From assembly GCA_023213395.1 (NCBI GenBank), contig CM041465.1, forward strand, positions 161,579,741 through 161,643,740: a DNA stretch of 64,000 nt, written 5' to 3'. Below are positions 12,265 through 29,168 of the stretch, piece after piece. Position numbers and translations under genes: made by a program. The stretch is from Cycas panzhihuaensis (taxonomy: Eukaryota; Cycadophyta). The notes under the pieces were generated by a model. That model had not been told where the DNA came from, did not search any database, and saw nothing but the letters and a program-made list of their open reading frames with translations. Within the stretch, counting starts at the first letter, position 1; each line of letters opens with the position of its first letter.

Positions 12265-13744
12265 TTTTCCTCTTATAACAATTGCTTTATTTTATCACTT
12301 ATCTTTGATAATACACTCGCCATTATCAATTATGACTCTATAATCCTGACTCATCATCTGTTCCATTGATAGTAGATTCTTTGTTAAGGCTAGAACATAT
12401 AGAACATCCTCAATGTATTTGGTTTCTCTTGAATCAGTTTGGAGAACTATATTTCCTTTGCCAATAGCTTTATGGGTTGTACGTCTCCAAATATAATAAA
12501 GCACATTTTGGTTGTATCCATTGTTTAAAACCAACCCCTTTTATAAGTCATGTAAGTTGAACAGCCTAAGTCAATGTACCAACTACTATCCCCATCTTTA
12601 TTAGCTAGAAAGCAAGATAAGAATAGCCAATTTTCTCTATTTTATATAGCAGTATTAACACTTCTTTTATTAGGTGGTCCACTTTTAGCAAAGCACCTAC
12701 CTTTTGTATGACCAAGGTGATTGGAAAATGTGTAATATAATGAATCTCTTCTCCCATTACTGAGACTTCTACTCTAAGGATAAGATCTGTCAATATGAGA
12801 TGGCCTTCCTCTTTCTTCATGAGGAGGTGGATAATCCCTTTGTCTATGATGTGGAGGATGAAGATTTTCCCTTTGTGGTGGTATATCCCTTTGGCAATTG
12901 GGACAATATTGATGTGGCCCTTGTTATCTTTCTTCACTTGGATATCTAGTTTTCCTTGAATCTCTTTGATTAGCTCATTGTCTTTGGTGAGGAGCTTGAT
13001 ATCTTTACTACCTTTGTTGGTGTGGCATATGTCTAGGGTTTCTACTTTTTTCTTTTGGAGACTGGTCCCTAGATTTAGAAGTGCTTACTTGAGCATGTGG
13101 GTGTATCTTTGCCTTAGTGGCAAAATCATGTTCAAGTGATTTATTAGATGTATTATTCTCTTCAACAACTATTAACATGGCACTCAATTATTCTATTTTG
13201 AGGGTACTCAAGTCTTTGGAGACTTCAATGCTGGTTGCAACCATTTCAAAGCTTGGTACACCACTAACTCATCATAGAATCCTTTCAATAACTCTTTATT
13301 CTACTAAGGTCTCTCCAAGAGATCTCATATGATTAACTAGGTCTTGTACTTTTGTTATAAAGTTGGTAACTAATTCATTTGAATTCATCCTTAGATTTTC
13401 AAATTTGCTCATAAGGGTTTAAAGCTTTGATGAAGCCACTCCTTCATAAATCAGTTGTAAAGTATCCTATACTTGCTTTAATGTAGTTACTTCAGTCACC
13501 CTTAGAAAGATTTTATCATCAATAGCACAAAACAATAATGCTAGAGCTTCATTGTCTTTCTTGACTATTTCTTTGAATACCTCTTTTGTTTATTTGTGGC
13601 TTGGTCATCTAGATTTGTATAGACTATCTGAACTATATCCCATAATTCCTTTGACATGAGGATAGATTTTATTTTTTTACTCCAAATTAGAAAATTTATC
13701 TCATCGAATACTGGAATAGTCATATTTCCTATGCTTGTTGCCAT
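12265..13744 (-). pseudogene. Copia gag and protease (nested element)
   Basis: The likely gag start is ATG at 13742-13744 (MATSIGNM); an upstream in-frame TTG is not a start. Early gag shows the W-x-x-K-I and KELWDIV pattern of the UBN2-type copia Gag. The middle is rich in stops, and the CCHC knuckle near 12700 keeps only its GHTKGRC half. The protease motif near 12560 reads WYIDLGCSTYMT where WxIDSGCSTHMT is expected, so the DSG triad is altered. The product would form the virus-like particle; this copy cannot. Confidence 0.85.
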
Positions 13745-17044
<3,300 letters not shown>

Positions 17045-17056
17045 GCTCTGATACCA
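17045..17056 (-). other. Primer-binding site of nested copia element
   Basis: GCTCTGATACCA on plus is TGGTATCAGAGC on minus, a perfect plant initiator tRNA-Met type site, 2 bases from the 5' LTR. Confidence 0.93.
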
Positions 17057-17058
17057 AA

Positions 17059-17407
17059 TGTTAGCATAAGGGAGTAAAGCAGGTCAGGATGTCATTTCGA
17101 TTAACATATTTCTATATAGTTGAAGACAGTATTGAAAAATACCATGTAGGTATTTCCATCCCTTAAATAGATATTTGGGGAGGTGACACATGCCATCACC
17201 CAACCTGCACATTAACCGACAATGTATTCAAACAATATTTAAAAAATAACATTTAATAAATGTTGCACATACCTTAATAGTATTACGTTAGCTCTAGGTA
17301 CCTTTAGGTAGCTAGTGGGAGGCTGTAGGTGCCCTAGGGAGCCCCAAAGGTGGCTTTGGGGGGCCCTAGATGCACATATTCTTAGGTCATTGGGGGTTAT
17401 CCCAACA
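17059..17407 (-). repeat. 5' LTR of nested copia element
   Basis: Starts TGTTAGCATAAGGG and ends TTATCCCAACA on plus, directly followed by the AGGGA target duplication. A partner of 9309-9655, and related to the LTR at 21298-21607. Confidence 0.92.
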
Positions 17408-17412
17408 AGGGA

Positions 17413-18775
17413 ACCATTTCGATCCAAATAATCTTGGTATGCAACTAAACCATTAAGCTTAGTTCACTTAGATATTTGTGGACCTATGCCAATACCTTCA
17501 CTCAATGGAAGTTTATACTTTATCACTTTCATTAATGATTATTCTTGAAAATTTTAGGTCTACTTTCTAAAGAACAAGTTGGAAGCCTATGAAAAATTCA
17601 AGGAATTCAAAGCAAAAGTTGAAAATGAATCTAATATAATAATCAAGATGTTTAATATAGATAATGAAGGTGGGTACACATCAAATTAGTTCATTAATTT
17701 CTGTAAGGAATATGGTATTAAATACTAGTTCTTATCTCCTTATAATCCTCAATAAAATGGTGTTGTTAAATACATGAATTAAATATTGGTGAATAAAACA
17801 AAAGTAATGGTAAAAGCTGCAAATATTACTAATTCATTCTAGACTGAAGTTATTTATACTACTACTTATATTACAAATAAGAGCTTGACTTCATCCATTT
17901 GAAACATAACACCCAAGGAGGCTTGATTAGAATAAAATCCTATAATCTTATACATTAAAATATTTGAATGTATGCTCTATATATACATTACAAAAGCAAA
18001 AAGAAAAAAATTTAATGATAAAAGCTTGAATTATATCTTCATAGGCTATGTACCTGATTGTAAATCTTATAAGGTGTATGATCATATTAGAAGATAAGTA
18101 TATTTATCTTATAACGTTATATTTATAGAAGACAATCAAGACTTCAATTAATCTCAACTATAGTCTCTAGTAGACAATTATATTGATGTTTTCGAAGCTC
18201 CTCCTACACTAGTTATAGGTCCTTCTGCTCCTTCAACTTCATATACTCCAAGATCATCATTTGCTCCTTCTACTTCTATAGCAACCTCTACATTACCATC
18301 TCTCTCTCCAAACAACATACAAGTTGAAGTTGAAAGCATTAAGAAACTTCTTAAGTGGTACTTACAAGTAATGGTAGATGTACTTTTATCTCCTATAGTA
18401 TAAAAAAGGCAATCAAAGTACAGGTATAATATAAATTTTGCTACAATAACACAAGTTCTCAATGCTCCTGAGCCTTCTATTTTTAAGGAGGAAGTCAAAG
18501 ATCAAATGTGATAGGCTGCTATAAATGAAGAGATGTATTCCATCTTGAAGAATGATACTTGGGAGCTCACTAAATTACCTTTAGGAAAGAATCCAATTAA
18601 TTATTATTGGATTTACAAAACAAAAATGATAAGAACAAGATAAATTGATCTTATGTATAGACTGACCAAACGCTAGGTTACAAATATCTTTACCAAAGTA
18701 CTTGGTAAACCAAAGTTTGAAAGATTTCAACATGACCTCAGTATCAGGATTAATGAAGTTGTCATTAAGGAAGGA
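17413..18775 (+). pseudogene. Copia integrase and a reverse transcriptase/RNase H fusion remnant (outer element)
   Basis: Resumes where 9303 stopped. Integrase core pieces are LVHLDICGPMPIP near 17460, FITFINDYS near 17525, and a degraded DNEGGYTS near 17665. The last catalytic glutamate block reads NGVVKYMN near 17765 instead of NGVAERMN. Then come the SYKVYDHIRR block near 18070 and the start of the reverse transcriptase (NDTWELTKLPLGK) near 18550-18600. Shortly after YWIYKTKM (18607-18630) the sequence passes into the RNase H tail (VTNIFTKVLGKPKFERF, 18680-18725). Most of reverse transcriptase and RNase H has been deleted in between. Confidence 0.85.
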
Positions 18776-19253
18776 TATTAAAATATAATGACAACTTCAT
18801 GTACTTTTATATAAAAGTATAAATATATTTAAGTTATGACTTAATGTTGTAATTTTTAGTTAAGGGTCAGCACCCCAATTTAGCCTCATAATTATCCAAT
18901 AAAAAGTATGTAATATAAAATCTTATGAAGTATAAACATGTGAGGTCCAATCTACATCTACCATTTATAAAGTGATAGACATTGATCTCTCTATGAATTA
19001 AGGCCATGTCTATGGTTATCAACTAGAGTTGTATATTTGATGAGAGTCAAAACTCTTCCAAACTTTTATATCAGTCATCAACTAATTTAATCTATTATTA
19101 TTTTGGATTAGAATTTCTTTCTAATCCCCCTTCAATATATTATATTTATTTAAATATATTCATAATATATTTGATGAATGTATGTTTGTTAGATATAAGA
19201 GAATAAAGATCCTATTGTACTTTCTAGTAATTAGATCAATTCTAATTCTATTA
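18776..19253 (+). repeat. 3' LTR of outer copia element
   Basis: Preceded by the purine-rich run AAGGAAGGA and followed by CCTAG, the target duplication. Same length as 6240-6717. Its first bases read TATTAAAATATAATG where the 5' LTR has TGTTAAAATATAATG. Confidence 0.9.
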
Positions 19254-19258
19254 CCTAG

Positions 19259-19844
19259 GCCAACATTAATATGAAGGAATCAAATCTATATGGCCAAATC
19301 AATAGGTTTATATGAAAGGGTAAATCATGGTGTAAAGCATTAAAAAGGAACTCAATAATAATGAATTAAATTAAGTATGAAACAAATTATGACTTAGAAT
19401 AGATATTATTAATTATTGACACCATTCCTATAACATGAAAAAATGGCTAAGCTTATAATTTATAATATTAATTAGTCTTATGATCGATGATAGTAACTAG
19501 CCCTATGATTGATATTAGACCTATGATAATGATTGGTCTCATAACTAGTAATTATAATATTACTTATAGTTAACAATCAGTAGATAAGTTACTAGCAATA
19601 AAGATTCAAGTAATAAGTAACCAATGACTAGCGATAGGTGGTTAATTAGTTGTGAACCATGAATTGACTATTTGTAACTATTACTATATAGTAGTACTAA
19701 TTTCAAATGGTTACCATTTTATGTCCTTAACAATAACTACTTCTTTCTAAAAGATGATATAAAGGCTAGAGGGTAGCATATTTGAGAGATAGATATAAAA
19801 AGATAAGGTAAATATGCTACAAATCCTTGAGGTTTTATAGCCTT
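19259..19844. other. AT-rich stretch with no recognised feature
   Basis: Short irregular near-repeats (around ATGATTGATATTAG and ATGATAATGATTGG at 19470-19560) but no gene, LTR or structural RNA that I can support. Confidence 0.4.
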
Positions 19845-20097
19845 CCCATAATAAAAATAATTATAAAATATCAATTATATTAATATTAATAGTAAAAAAT
19901 ATAAGAAAAATTAGTGAATATTGAGTGTTTAGCCATATTCAAGGTGAGGATGCCTTTAGGTAAGTGTTATTAATTATAGTTTACCTCTAATGAATTGAAT
20001 AACTCTAATGATAGTCAAACCTTATCTAAGAATACAATAAATACCTATGAATAGACTTTAGATGTGTGTCAATTTAGATGTGTATTAGTTCATAACA
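19845..20097 (-). repeat. LTR-like repeat at the 3' side of a Ty3/gypsy remnant
   Basis: On the minus strand it begins TGTTATGAACTAATAC immediately after a polypurine tract (AGTGGAGGAGGACT, 20098-20111), as a 3' LTR does. Related copies lie at about 20480-20716 and 20880-20976. The far boundary (about 19845) is estimated from where similarity to the second copy stops. Confidence 0.65.
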
Positions 20098-20470
20098 AGT
20101 CCTCCTCCACTTAAAAATGCTTTACCCTTAAAGTATCAAAACTTATACGTTTTTTGGTTACAAATCTTCATCTTCCCAAGTAGCATCCTCTTCTTCCATG
20201 TTTTACCATTTCACCAGATATTCCTTGATTTTCCTTATTCACAACTACTTAATCATGTATCAAGAATACCTTATAATTGTAGCATTAGTGATCATTCATC
20301 ATTAAACTCTAGTAAAGTTATATATAATTGGATCTTTCCCATAATTTTCTTCTTTAAGTAGGATGCATAAAACATATTATATATTTACATATTTAGAAGG
20401 TCTAATTCAAATGCCACCCATCCCCTAGCCCCCACCTTTTTTGCACATGGAAAGGTCCATAAAACTTAAA
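20098..20470 (-). pseudogene. Ty3/gypsy integrase C-terminus with chromodomain, remnant
   Basis: Reading minus from about 20470, a KFYGPFHV segment (the conserved RFYGPF block of gypsy integrase) is followed, after decayed sequence, by a chromodomain near 20160-20235: EYLVKW, a stop, NMEEEDATWEDEDL. This is the classic chromovirus tail, which in live elements is thought to direct integration to particular chromatin. A polypurine tract and LTR follow at once. No gag, protease or reverse transcriptase remains beside it. Confidence 0.8.
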
Positions 20471-20612
20471 GGTTGAAGTTTTTATTTAATAATAAAAACA
20501 ATCATAAAACATTAAATATATTAATATTAATAATAAAAAATACAAGAGAAATAAGTGAATGTTAAGTGTTCAACCCTCTTCAAGGTAATGATACCTCCAA
20601 GTCAATGTTATT

Positions 20613-21243
<631 letters not shown>

Positions 21244-21297
21244 TTTAATTTATGTATATTTTATAAATAGTTGCCATTGAGATCATCTTCTATAAAA

Positions 21298-21607
21298 TTA
21301 ATAGCACAAGGGTAGAGTAGAACAATGATTATAAGTTCAACATTATGAAATAATCAATAAAATTTTCATATAATATTTGGCAGTGTTAAAGAACACCTTT
21401 GGGATATAGGAGCTTGTATAAACAGTTGAGATGTTAGGCAAGCCCATCATCGACCAACTTTGGTATTGACAAATATTATTTAAAATAAAATATAAAATAA
21501 TACATACCTATCGACTAAGTCAGTTGATGTCAACTGCTGACAATCTTGTGGCATTCCAATGCAATGTGCACACTTGGTTATAATACAAATGAACATTATA
21601 TCTAACA
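21298..21607 (-). repeat. 3' LTR of truncated copia element
   Basis: The right edge is fixed by TCTAACA next to the polypurine tract. The left edge comes from similarity to the LTR at 17059. Short frames inside (21520-21711) are not genes. Confidence 0.7.
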
Positions 21608-21617
21608 TTCTCCCCCA

Positions 21618-23110
21618 TAATATTCATGTTGTATAACTTTAAGTTTTTTCCTAAATTTATGACATTTGATTTTTCTAAGAGCCTTAGCGAAGATATTTTC
21701 CATATGTTCATTTATGTTACAGTAAATCAATTCAATCTCACCTACTTGTACTAATTCCCTAATAAAATGATGTTGTGTTTCAATATGCTTCATTCATCCA
21801 TGAAACATTGGATTACATGTTATTTAAATTATACTTTAATTGTTATACATCATGTGTGTAGGTCTATCCTATTTTATTTGTAAGTCTTTAATTGATATAG
21901 CCAAACTATTTCGCATGCTCTTAATACTACTACTTTATAGTCTATTTTTGCAATAGACAAGGATACCATGCTTTGCTTCTTAGTGCTCTAAGTAATTGAT
22001 GTTGATCCCATGCTAAAAGTATAACCAAATGGGGATTTCCTATCATCAACACAACCTATGTAGTCTAAATCTGTGTAACCAATCAACCTAAAATTTGTTA
22101 AGGACTTATAATGTAACCCATACTTAATTGTATCTTTTAGGTATTAAAGTATCCTCTTTGTCACTTGCTAATGTGTTATCTTAAGTTCTTACATAAGCTT
22201 GGATACCACACTTACTAAATGTATGATATCAAGTTGAGTCGATGTTACGTAGATTAAACTACCAATCAGCTACCTATAAAGTATAGGATTAACTAATGCA
22301 GAATCATCTAACTTGGATAATTTTATCCCAATTTTTGCTAGTATAGTCAATGCCTTACAATCATTCATCTTGAATTTTTGAAGTAAATCTAGTGTATATT
22401 TCCTTTGAGATACAAATATTCTATTTTTGTCTTACCATACTTCCAAACCTAAGAAGTAATGCATAAGGGCCAAATCATGTATCTCAAATTCTTTATACAT
22501 ATCTTCTTTAAATTTTTGTGATAATTGAGAGTCATTTCTTGTGTAGACGAGATCATCAACATATAGGCCCATAATAAGTATTGATTCTCCTTCAATCTTT
22601 ATATACAAGTTAGGATCTAATTGACTTCATTTGAACCCTTTTTCTCTAAAATATTTGTTTATGCTAGAGTACCAAGCTCAAGGTGCTTATTTTAATCCAT
22701 ACAAGGCTTTCTTGAGTTTATATACCTTGTTTTTTCCCCCTTGACTTCAAAGCCTTTTGGTTATTAGATATAGATTTCCTCTTCTATGTATATATTTAGA
22801 AAGGCATTTTTAACATCCATTTGTTAGATGGTCCATCCCTTTTGTGTAGTAAGACTCAACATGAGACGTACTATTTCCATTCAAGCTACAGGAGTAAATT
22901 TTTTGTTGTAGTTGATTCCTTCGATTTGGGCATATCCTTTAGCTGTTAGCCTTGCTTTATGTTTATCAATAGATCTATATAATCAGAATTTCATCTTGTA
23001 AACCAATTTGGGGCCAATTACAGATTTGTTTGGAGGGAGATCAACCAACTCCTAGGTGTCATTTTGAACTAAAGCAATGCACTCCTCCTGCATTGTATTT
23101 TACCATTCTT
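21618..23110 (-). pseudogene. Copia RNase H and reverse transcriptase (truncated element)
   Basis: From right to left: the LVDLPPNKS-type start near 23040, a decayed LDVKNAFLN block near 22810, a YGLKQAP-like block near 22690, a LIMGLYVDD-like block near 22560, the GIEVW block near 22440, and the RNase H tail with KHIETQHHFIRELVQ at 21720-21790. Many stops. The catalytic YVDD appears to survive here, but the frame does not. Confidence 0.75.
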
Positions 23111-23310
23111 GTTTATTATTAGCCTCTTCAAAGGTATGAGGCTCATGTAATTCTATGACTTGGCTCATTAAAGCAAACTTGATCTTATTGAAGTGTGTAT
23201 ACCTCCCTTCAAAATCATTATCAAGTATATTTACTAGGTCATATTGTCTTTGGACTCACTTTAGAATATTTTGAGTAGATATAGAAGGTCCAACTTCATT
23301 AAAACTTTAT

Positions 23311-24446
23311 TTATATAATGTTGGCACATTTGAAGGTATATTTATTGATATGAGATGAATCGAATTCCATGATGATATTCTTTGCTTTTTCTTTTTTAAC
23401 TTTTATTTTATAACAATCATCCTCTTTAAAAATGACATCCTTACTCATGATGATTTTCTTTTCTTTGGGGTTAAATAGCTTATAAGATTTGAATGTATCA
23501 CAACATCCTATAAATATGCATTTAGTATATTTATCATCTAATTTAATTCTCTTTTGCTCTAGTATATGAACAAATACTAGACAACTAAAGATCAAATGGT
23601 GAATACTTGGTTTATGACATGTCCAAGCCTCTTCTAGTGTAACCCACCTAACAACCTTAGTGGTACACCTATTCAATAGATAGATAGTTGTGTGTATGGC
23701 TTCTACCGAAAACTCATGCCCAAGCTACTTATCCTTAAGCATGCACCTTGCCATCTCAATAATGGTCCTATTCTTCCTTTTTGCTACTCCATTCCACCGT
23801 GGTATAGATTTGTATATTATATCCTTAAGTTGCGATGGATACAAAAATATTTGAATTCATTTGAAGTGAATTCTCCCCCATTTTCTAATCTAAGGGAGAG
23901 GATATGATGTCAACTTTTCTTCTCCATAAAGGATTTAAAGTCAGCAAAACATTGGTAGGCATCGGATTTGAACTTTAGAAAATATATCCAAGTTTTTCTT
24001 TTAAAGTCATAAATGAATGTCATGAAATATTTAACTCCTCCAAGTGAGGGTACATTCATAGGACCACACAAATCTGTGTATTCTAATTAAAGGGGACCTT
24101 GTGCTCTATAGATATTATCTAGAAAGCTCTCTCTATGTTGCTTTCCAAGTAAACACGCTTCACATATTTTGTTATTTCCTTTAATGGTAGATAAACCTTT
24201 AACCATCTTTATTCTTTTCATTAAGGCTAAGCTACTATAGCTTAAATGGACAAATCATTTATTCCAAGTGTCACTTCTAACTTTAGTAGAGGCTTTCAAT
24301 GCATAGTTATCTATTGGAGGAATGACTAGCTTAAATAGCTGATCACTAATCATTGGTCCCTTGGCCACAATAGTTTTATTCATCCTCTTGTCCTTAATTG
24401 TACATTTGCTATTATTAAACATGACCTTATAATCATGTTCCATCAT
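23311..24446 (-). pseudogene. Copia integrase (truncated element)
   Basis: The C-terminal block at 23311-23676 (EEAWTCHKPSIHHL, FIGCCDTFKSYKLFNPKEKKIIMSKDVIF), core pieces at 23690-24090, and the GAG-pre-integrase start at 24255-24446 (QLFKLVIPPIDNYALK) match the nested element at 11329-12264 block by block. Stops and frameshifts separate the blocks. Confidence 0.8.
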
Positions 24447-24900
24447 CTATCCTATAGAAAGCACGTTCTTTTTCAAGTTAGGTACATGTAATACATCATC
24501 AATGTACTTAGATTATCTTAATTCCATGGTGATGGTGATGTTGCCTCTACCAGTTAACTCGTGAAGTGTTGCCCCCAAACAAAATCTTTTCCCTTTTGGT
24601 TCTATCAATAGTCTTGAAGATTTCCTCCTTATGTGTCATATAAGTTGAGCATCCTAAATCTATATACCAATTATCCTCTTCTTCATTGGCTATAAGACTT
24701 GATAAGAAAAGTCTATCAATTTCTCTACTTTTAGTTATAGTATTTGCACTTCCTCTTTATTGGTTTGTATTTTTAGCAAAGCAGTAGTCCTCCATGTATC
24801 CAATCTTATAGCAATATGATCATTAGATTAGTACTCTACTTATTTAACTATGGCTCCTTTGGATCGGTCCTCTAGAGGTTGATTTTTCTCTTTTAACAAA
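24447..24900 (-). pseudogene. Copia protease and end of gag (truncated element)
   Basis: Faint but collinear with the protease region of the related elements: a block near 24640-24690 corresponds to the W-x-I-D-x-G-C protease segment, and the Q-rich end of gag follows. The similarity fades near 24900. Confidence 0.5.
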
Positions 24901-27900
24901 TAAGGTTTGATACCATCAATGCTAAGTTACTCCTTTATTTTGCATAGTTTAGTATTAGAAGGAAATCTTATTATTCAAGGTCAAGTATTTTTAGCTTGAA
25001 TGTACCTCTCATACTTAGATTACTTATAGTAATTTATTATTTATCTTCTTATTTTACATCTTTAAGGCCTTCATCACTAAGGGGCATTATTCTAGGTCTT
25101 AAAACAATGCCCTATAGCCAAAGAGAAGTAGAGATACTTCAATTATACTACACATTAATTATAGGCCATTCATGATCATACGTAATATACTTTATGTATG
25201 TATTATAACTAGGTATAAAAATTATTATGATTTTAGACAAAACATTATTCATTTTGAATCCATTTTTCTCTTTAAATTTTAATATTAAGCTAATCACTAT
25301 GGTTTCTATAACTAATAGTAATACATTTAAAATTATATAAGTTGACTTATACCTAGGTTTTTACGTCTATTATTAATATGCACCTATACTTTTTCCCTTA
25401 TTTAAGCATCACATCTTGATATAAATTATACACATCATAATGAAAATATTATGAGAAAGAAAAAACTAAAATAAAAAATAATTGTTAATGATTATAATTT
25501 CTATTGTTTAGTGATCTTCCTAACTTCTTAGTAGCTATATGAAGGTTATGAGGGCACGTTTACATAGAGACATGAAAGTAGAATTTCTCTCTACACAAAA
25601 ATTTCCCTTTCATATGTGCCTTTACATCCTTCAAAAATAATAGAAGAAATGATAAACTACTACAATAACCATTTAAGGATCATTCTACTACTTATTCTTT
25701 AAGGTTTAGAAGAGGAGGAGATATACCTAGTATAGGATCCATACCTTTATATATTATTATTAACATAAGACTTATTTATGATATATATTTATATTTTTAG
25801 AAACATGTATTATTTAATTAATATTAGGAGTACATAATTACTCAAGTTCTCTTAAATTATACCTATCTACATGTGTATTTTATTTGTTTTATTTAATTAA
25901 AGATTATTTGTATTTCATATAAAGAAAAACATAACGCGTTAACTCTAATCTAAAAGAAAAGAAATGTACTTCTATATGCTAGTATCACTTTTCTTTATAC
26001 CTATATTTACCTTAAACTTGGAAGTGAGATATATTAAAAGTGTGACTCACTAGCCTTTATAGGCCAATAAGAATAATGGTTAGTAGTTCTTTCACTTTCT
26101 TCATTCATCAATTTCTTATTAGTTGTAATTTAAGCTCTTTAAATATCTTTTGTTTAGCTTGTTATTTATAATAAATCCTAGTTGCCCTTAACAAAACTTA
26201 TCCTCCTCCAATGATAAGGTCATGTATGATAAAGGATAAATTAGCTCCATTAAATATTTATTGGAATTGTTATTAGCTTATGTTTAACTTAAAATTTAAC
26301 ATAATTAGCTATATAGATCTAATCATATCACTCACACACACACACACATAAATGAATCACAATTCATTAGCTTCCATACTCAAAATACATTGAGCATAGT
26401 TGAGCGGTGGGAGGGGGGATGGGGATGACAAGAAGTCATCTTCCATTTAGTAAAGTGCATTATTTTAATGATGAGATAAAATACCAGCATGGAATAATAA
26501 GAAACAAGGGTTCTAGGTAATAATTAAAAGGTTTAATAAAGTATATATTTATGATATAATCAAGTTTAAGATTGAATTGTCGATGTAATAAAGTAAACTA
26601 ATGTTTAAAATCTTAGAATATATACTAATATTGTTAAGGATGTGTTGTGGTTTTTTTCAAGGGAAAAATAACAGTAAAATAAAATGCTCTCCCTAAGGAA
26701 GTTTCCTATAAAAAGGAGGAAATAAACAAACTCATATATATAATTAAGGAATATTAAATATTATTTAGTGAAATGAAGTATAATTATAAATGAAATAAAA
26801 CTTTTTTTTAAAATTAAAAAATAATTAAGAAATATAAAAATCACAGGAAAATATTCAAATGGAAATTATAAGAAAATAAAAGTATCACCTATCAATCCTA
26901 GATGATATAATACTCAAAAAATAGATAGACTAAATAATAAAGGGACTTGATATAATAAATATGAAGGAATTATAGGAGATTATATAAAAAGTAAAAGTAA
27001 TATGGGAAACATTTAATAAACAAGAATATTTAATCAGAGGGCCAATAAATGGAAATAGACCAACACTAATATCTTATACTATGGAAAGGAAAATAAGTTG
27101 AAGAGAAGCATTTGAATAATGTAAAGTAAAAGAAGTAAAGACCATTCATTACTTCTCAAATTAAGATGGGCTATAATCTATACTTATCAAACCTAGTAAA
27201 AATGTTATACCACATGAATAATGGAAAAATATTAAAGAAAACAAAGATGCCACAAAAAATGTTGATATGGATTTTCCATTAAATAACAAAAGGAGATGAG
27301 GGAAGCTATTAACAAAAATTATAGTTATAATTTAATATACTAAGATTTAGTTATATATATAACCTTTATTCTAAAAGGAAAAAAATGCACTGTCACTTAT
27401 AAATTGGAAACCTAATTCCCTTTGCAAAATTATAGTTGATATAATATGAGGAGTATCCTCATCAACCAATTATGTTAGTTAAAAAGAGCAACAAGAGAAA
27501 ATAAAATTTTAATTAGACATCAAGGATCCTTTATTTAACAATAATAAATACTAACCTTAAATTCTTTAATGCAAAGTATTGTCTAATGCAAGTAGATCAA
27601 TAAAGAATTAAGAATTAGCTTAAAAGAAATATATAGGTGGGTCATAGGAAGCCTAGTTTACCAATGTAATCTAGAAAACATAGTCTTGGTGGACTTAATA
27701 TATAAAAGAGTAGGAAGAAGTTTGGAAATGGAAATTCTTAAAAAAAAATAAAAAATTATAGAAAGAGAATTAAGAAGCTAACATTTGATTTGAATCACAT
27801 ATAATCATGGAAATCCATCTCATTCCCCAAAAGCTTGATCCAAAATAGGTCAACCTAGAATTAATGCATTATAATAGAAAATATACCATTCAAGCACCTC

Positions 27901-28255
27901 AAAAGTGGGATATGTTGGAGCCATTTCCATGCACACAATTTACAAATAATTGAGACTACTACCATTTATATTTTATAAAAATGTAAAATCTTTAATCAAG
28001 TATGAAAAATAATAACTCCATTATTCTCCACACTAAGGAATAATGGTTGGATTCTAAGAAGCAAATAATAAATAATGACATCTTTAAAAGGACAATAATA
28101 AATTACTTACTAATAGTCTATGTTTGAATCCATATTTAAAATATTTATGGTGATTTATTAAGATATAAGTAAATGGAAATTGCACCTAACTAAATAAGAA
28201 TAAAATTTAATCAATGGCTTAAATATTTAGATTAAACTAATAAATCAAACAAATT
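24901..28255. other. AT-rich region without supported gene
   Basis: 3.3 kb with only short broken frames on both strands and a short (CA)n run at 26331-26348. Probably old, unrecognisable transposon sequence. I see nothing in it that can be named. Confidence 0.4.
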
Positions 28256-28392
28256 TAAATGAGGTTACCCCTCTAGGCAAGTGGTAAGAGTACAAGGTAT
28301 TGTAATGTTATGCACTCTTCTAATATCTTAGATAAGTATTACAATCTCTAAAGGGAATTAGGTTCATATAATAAAATATATTTAATTTATTA
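28256..28392 (+). repeat. Possible tRNA-derived SINE remnant
   Basis: TAGGCAAGTGGTAAGAG at 28276-28292 resembles an RNA polymerase III A-box region as found in plant SINEs. About 50 bases on, AAGTATTACAATCTC is a poor B-box candidate, and an A/T-rich end follows. There is no tRNA cloverleaf and no clear target duplication, so this is tentative. Confidence 0.25.
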
Positions 28393-29168
28393 AAATAAGA
28401 AAAGATTAAATCACAATAAGATAAAAAGCATAAAATACCTATAAATATAGCCTAAAAGTTATTATTTTGATACATCACTTTGAAGATTTCCTAGAGTCTT
28501 CTTTGCTTCCTCCTTTAAGAAATTTGTATAGTTTTGGATGACCCTTTTATTAGATATGTTAAATACTTTGCAAGTGTTATATGGGTATAAGTGTTACACC
28601 CAAGCCCCTTTACGGGATCTGGGGGTTCTTTTTCAGCCAATGGTTTATGCCTATTATATGATAAAACTGCAAGACAATATCTTATAAAGTTGCGTTTATA
28701 TATTCTTATATAATGATATATATAAAAAGTTGGATGAGTCTTTGATGAGTCGACGAGAAGAGTTGGGGTTTTGATTTATGTAATTATTTAGATGTTGCTT
28801 AGATTAATAAAAAATCTATACTTAGACCTAAATCCTATGGTGTACTTTATTATGTCCTTGGATTATTTATGCTATTTGTTCTTTGCATGGTTTAGAGTTC
28901 TATTAGTACATTGCTTCTGTGATTATATTTTCTCTTCACCTTTCTTTAGAAAGGACCAAAATTGTTCTTATTAGTAGTAGTAAGATTTTGATATACTTGA
29001 TATAAACTATTATTGGACTATTAAACTATATTCTTAGAATCTCTTGATTGTGCTTAATGCCATTCTATTTTTCATAATTACTATGTTTAGTATAACAATA
29101 TCTTCTCCTTCATTCATTATTATTTACCATAAGAGTAAATATAGTGATGATAGAAAGATGGCTCTAAG
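28393..29168 (+). repeat. 5' LTR of outer gypsy element, with internal insertion
   Basis: Outer parts align with 38281-38640. The stretch from about 28545 to 28935 has no counterpart there and contains TGTTACACCC at 28592, a common start of plant gypsy LTRs, so it may itself be an inserted fragment. Confidence 0.55.

Larger units (their letters stand above)
21298..24900 (-). mobile_element. Truncated Ty1/copia element, 3' part
   Basis: A 3' LTR (21298-21607), a polypurine tract (21608-21617, GGGGGAGAA on minus), then RNase H, reverse transcriptase, integrase and protease/gag remains in order up to about 24900. No primer-binding site or 5' LTR was found to the right, so the 5' end is lost or unrecognisable. 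The LTR opens TAATAGCACAAGGGTAGAG, comparable to TGTTAGCATAAGGGAG of the element at 9309-17407, so the two are related families. Confidence 0.8.

Noticed and set aside
28276-28340. tRNA gene
   Set aside because: A-box-like only; no cloverleaf and no proper B box.
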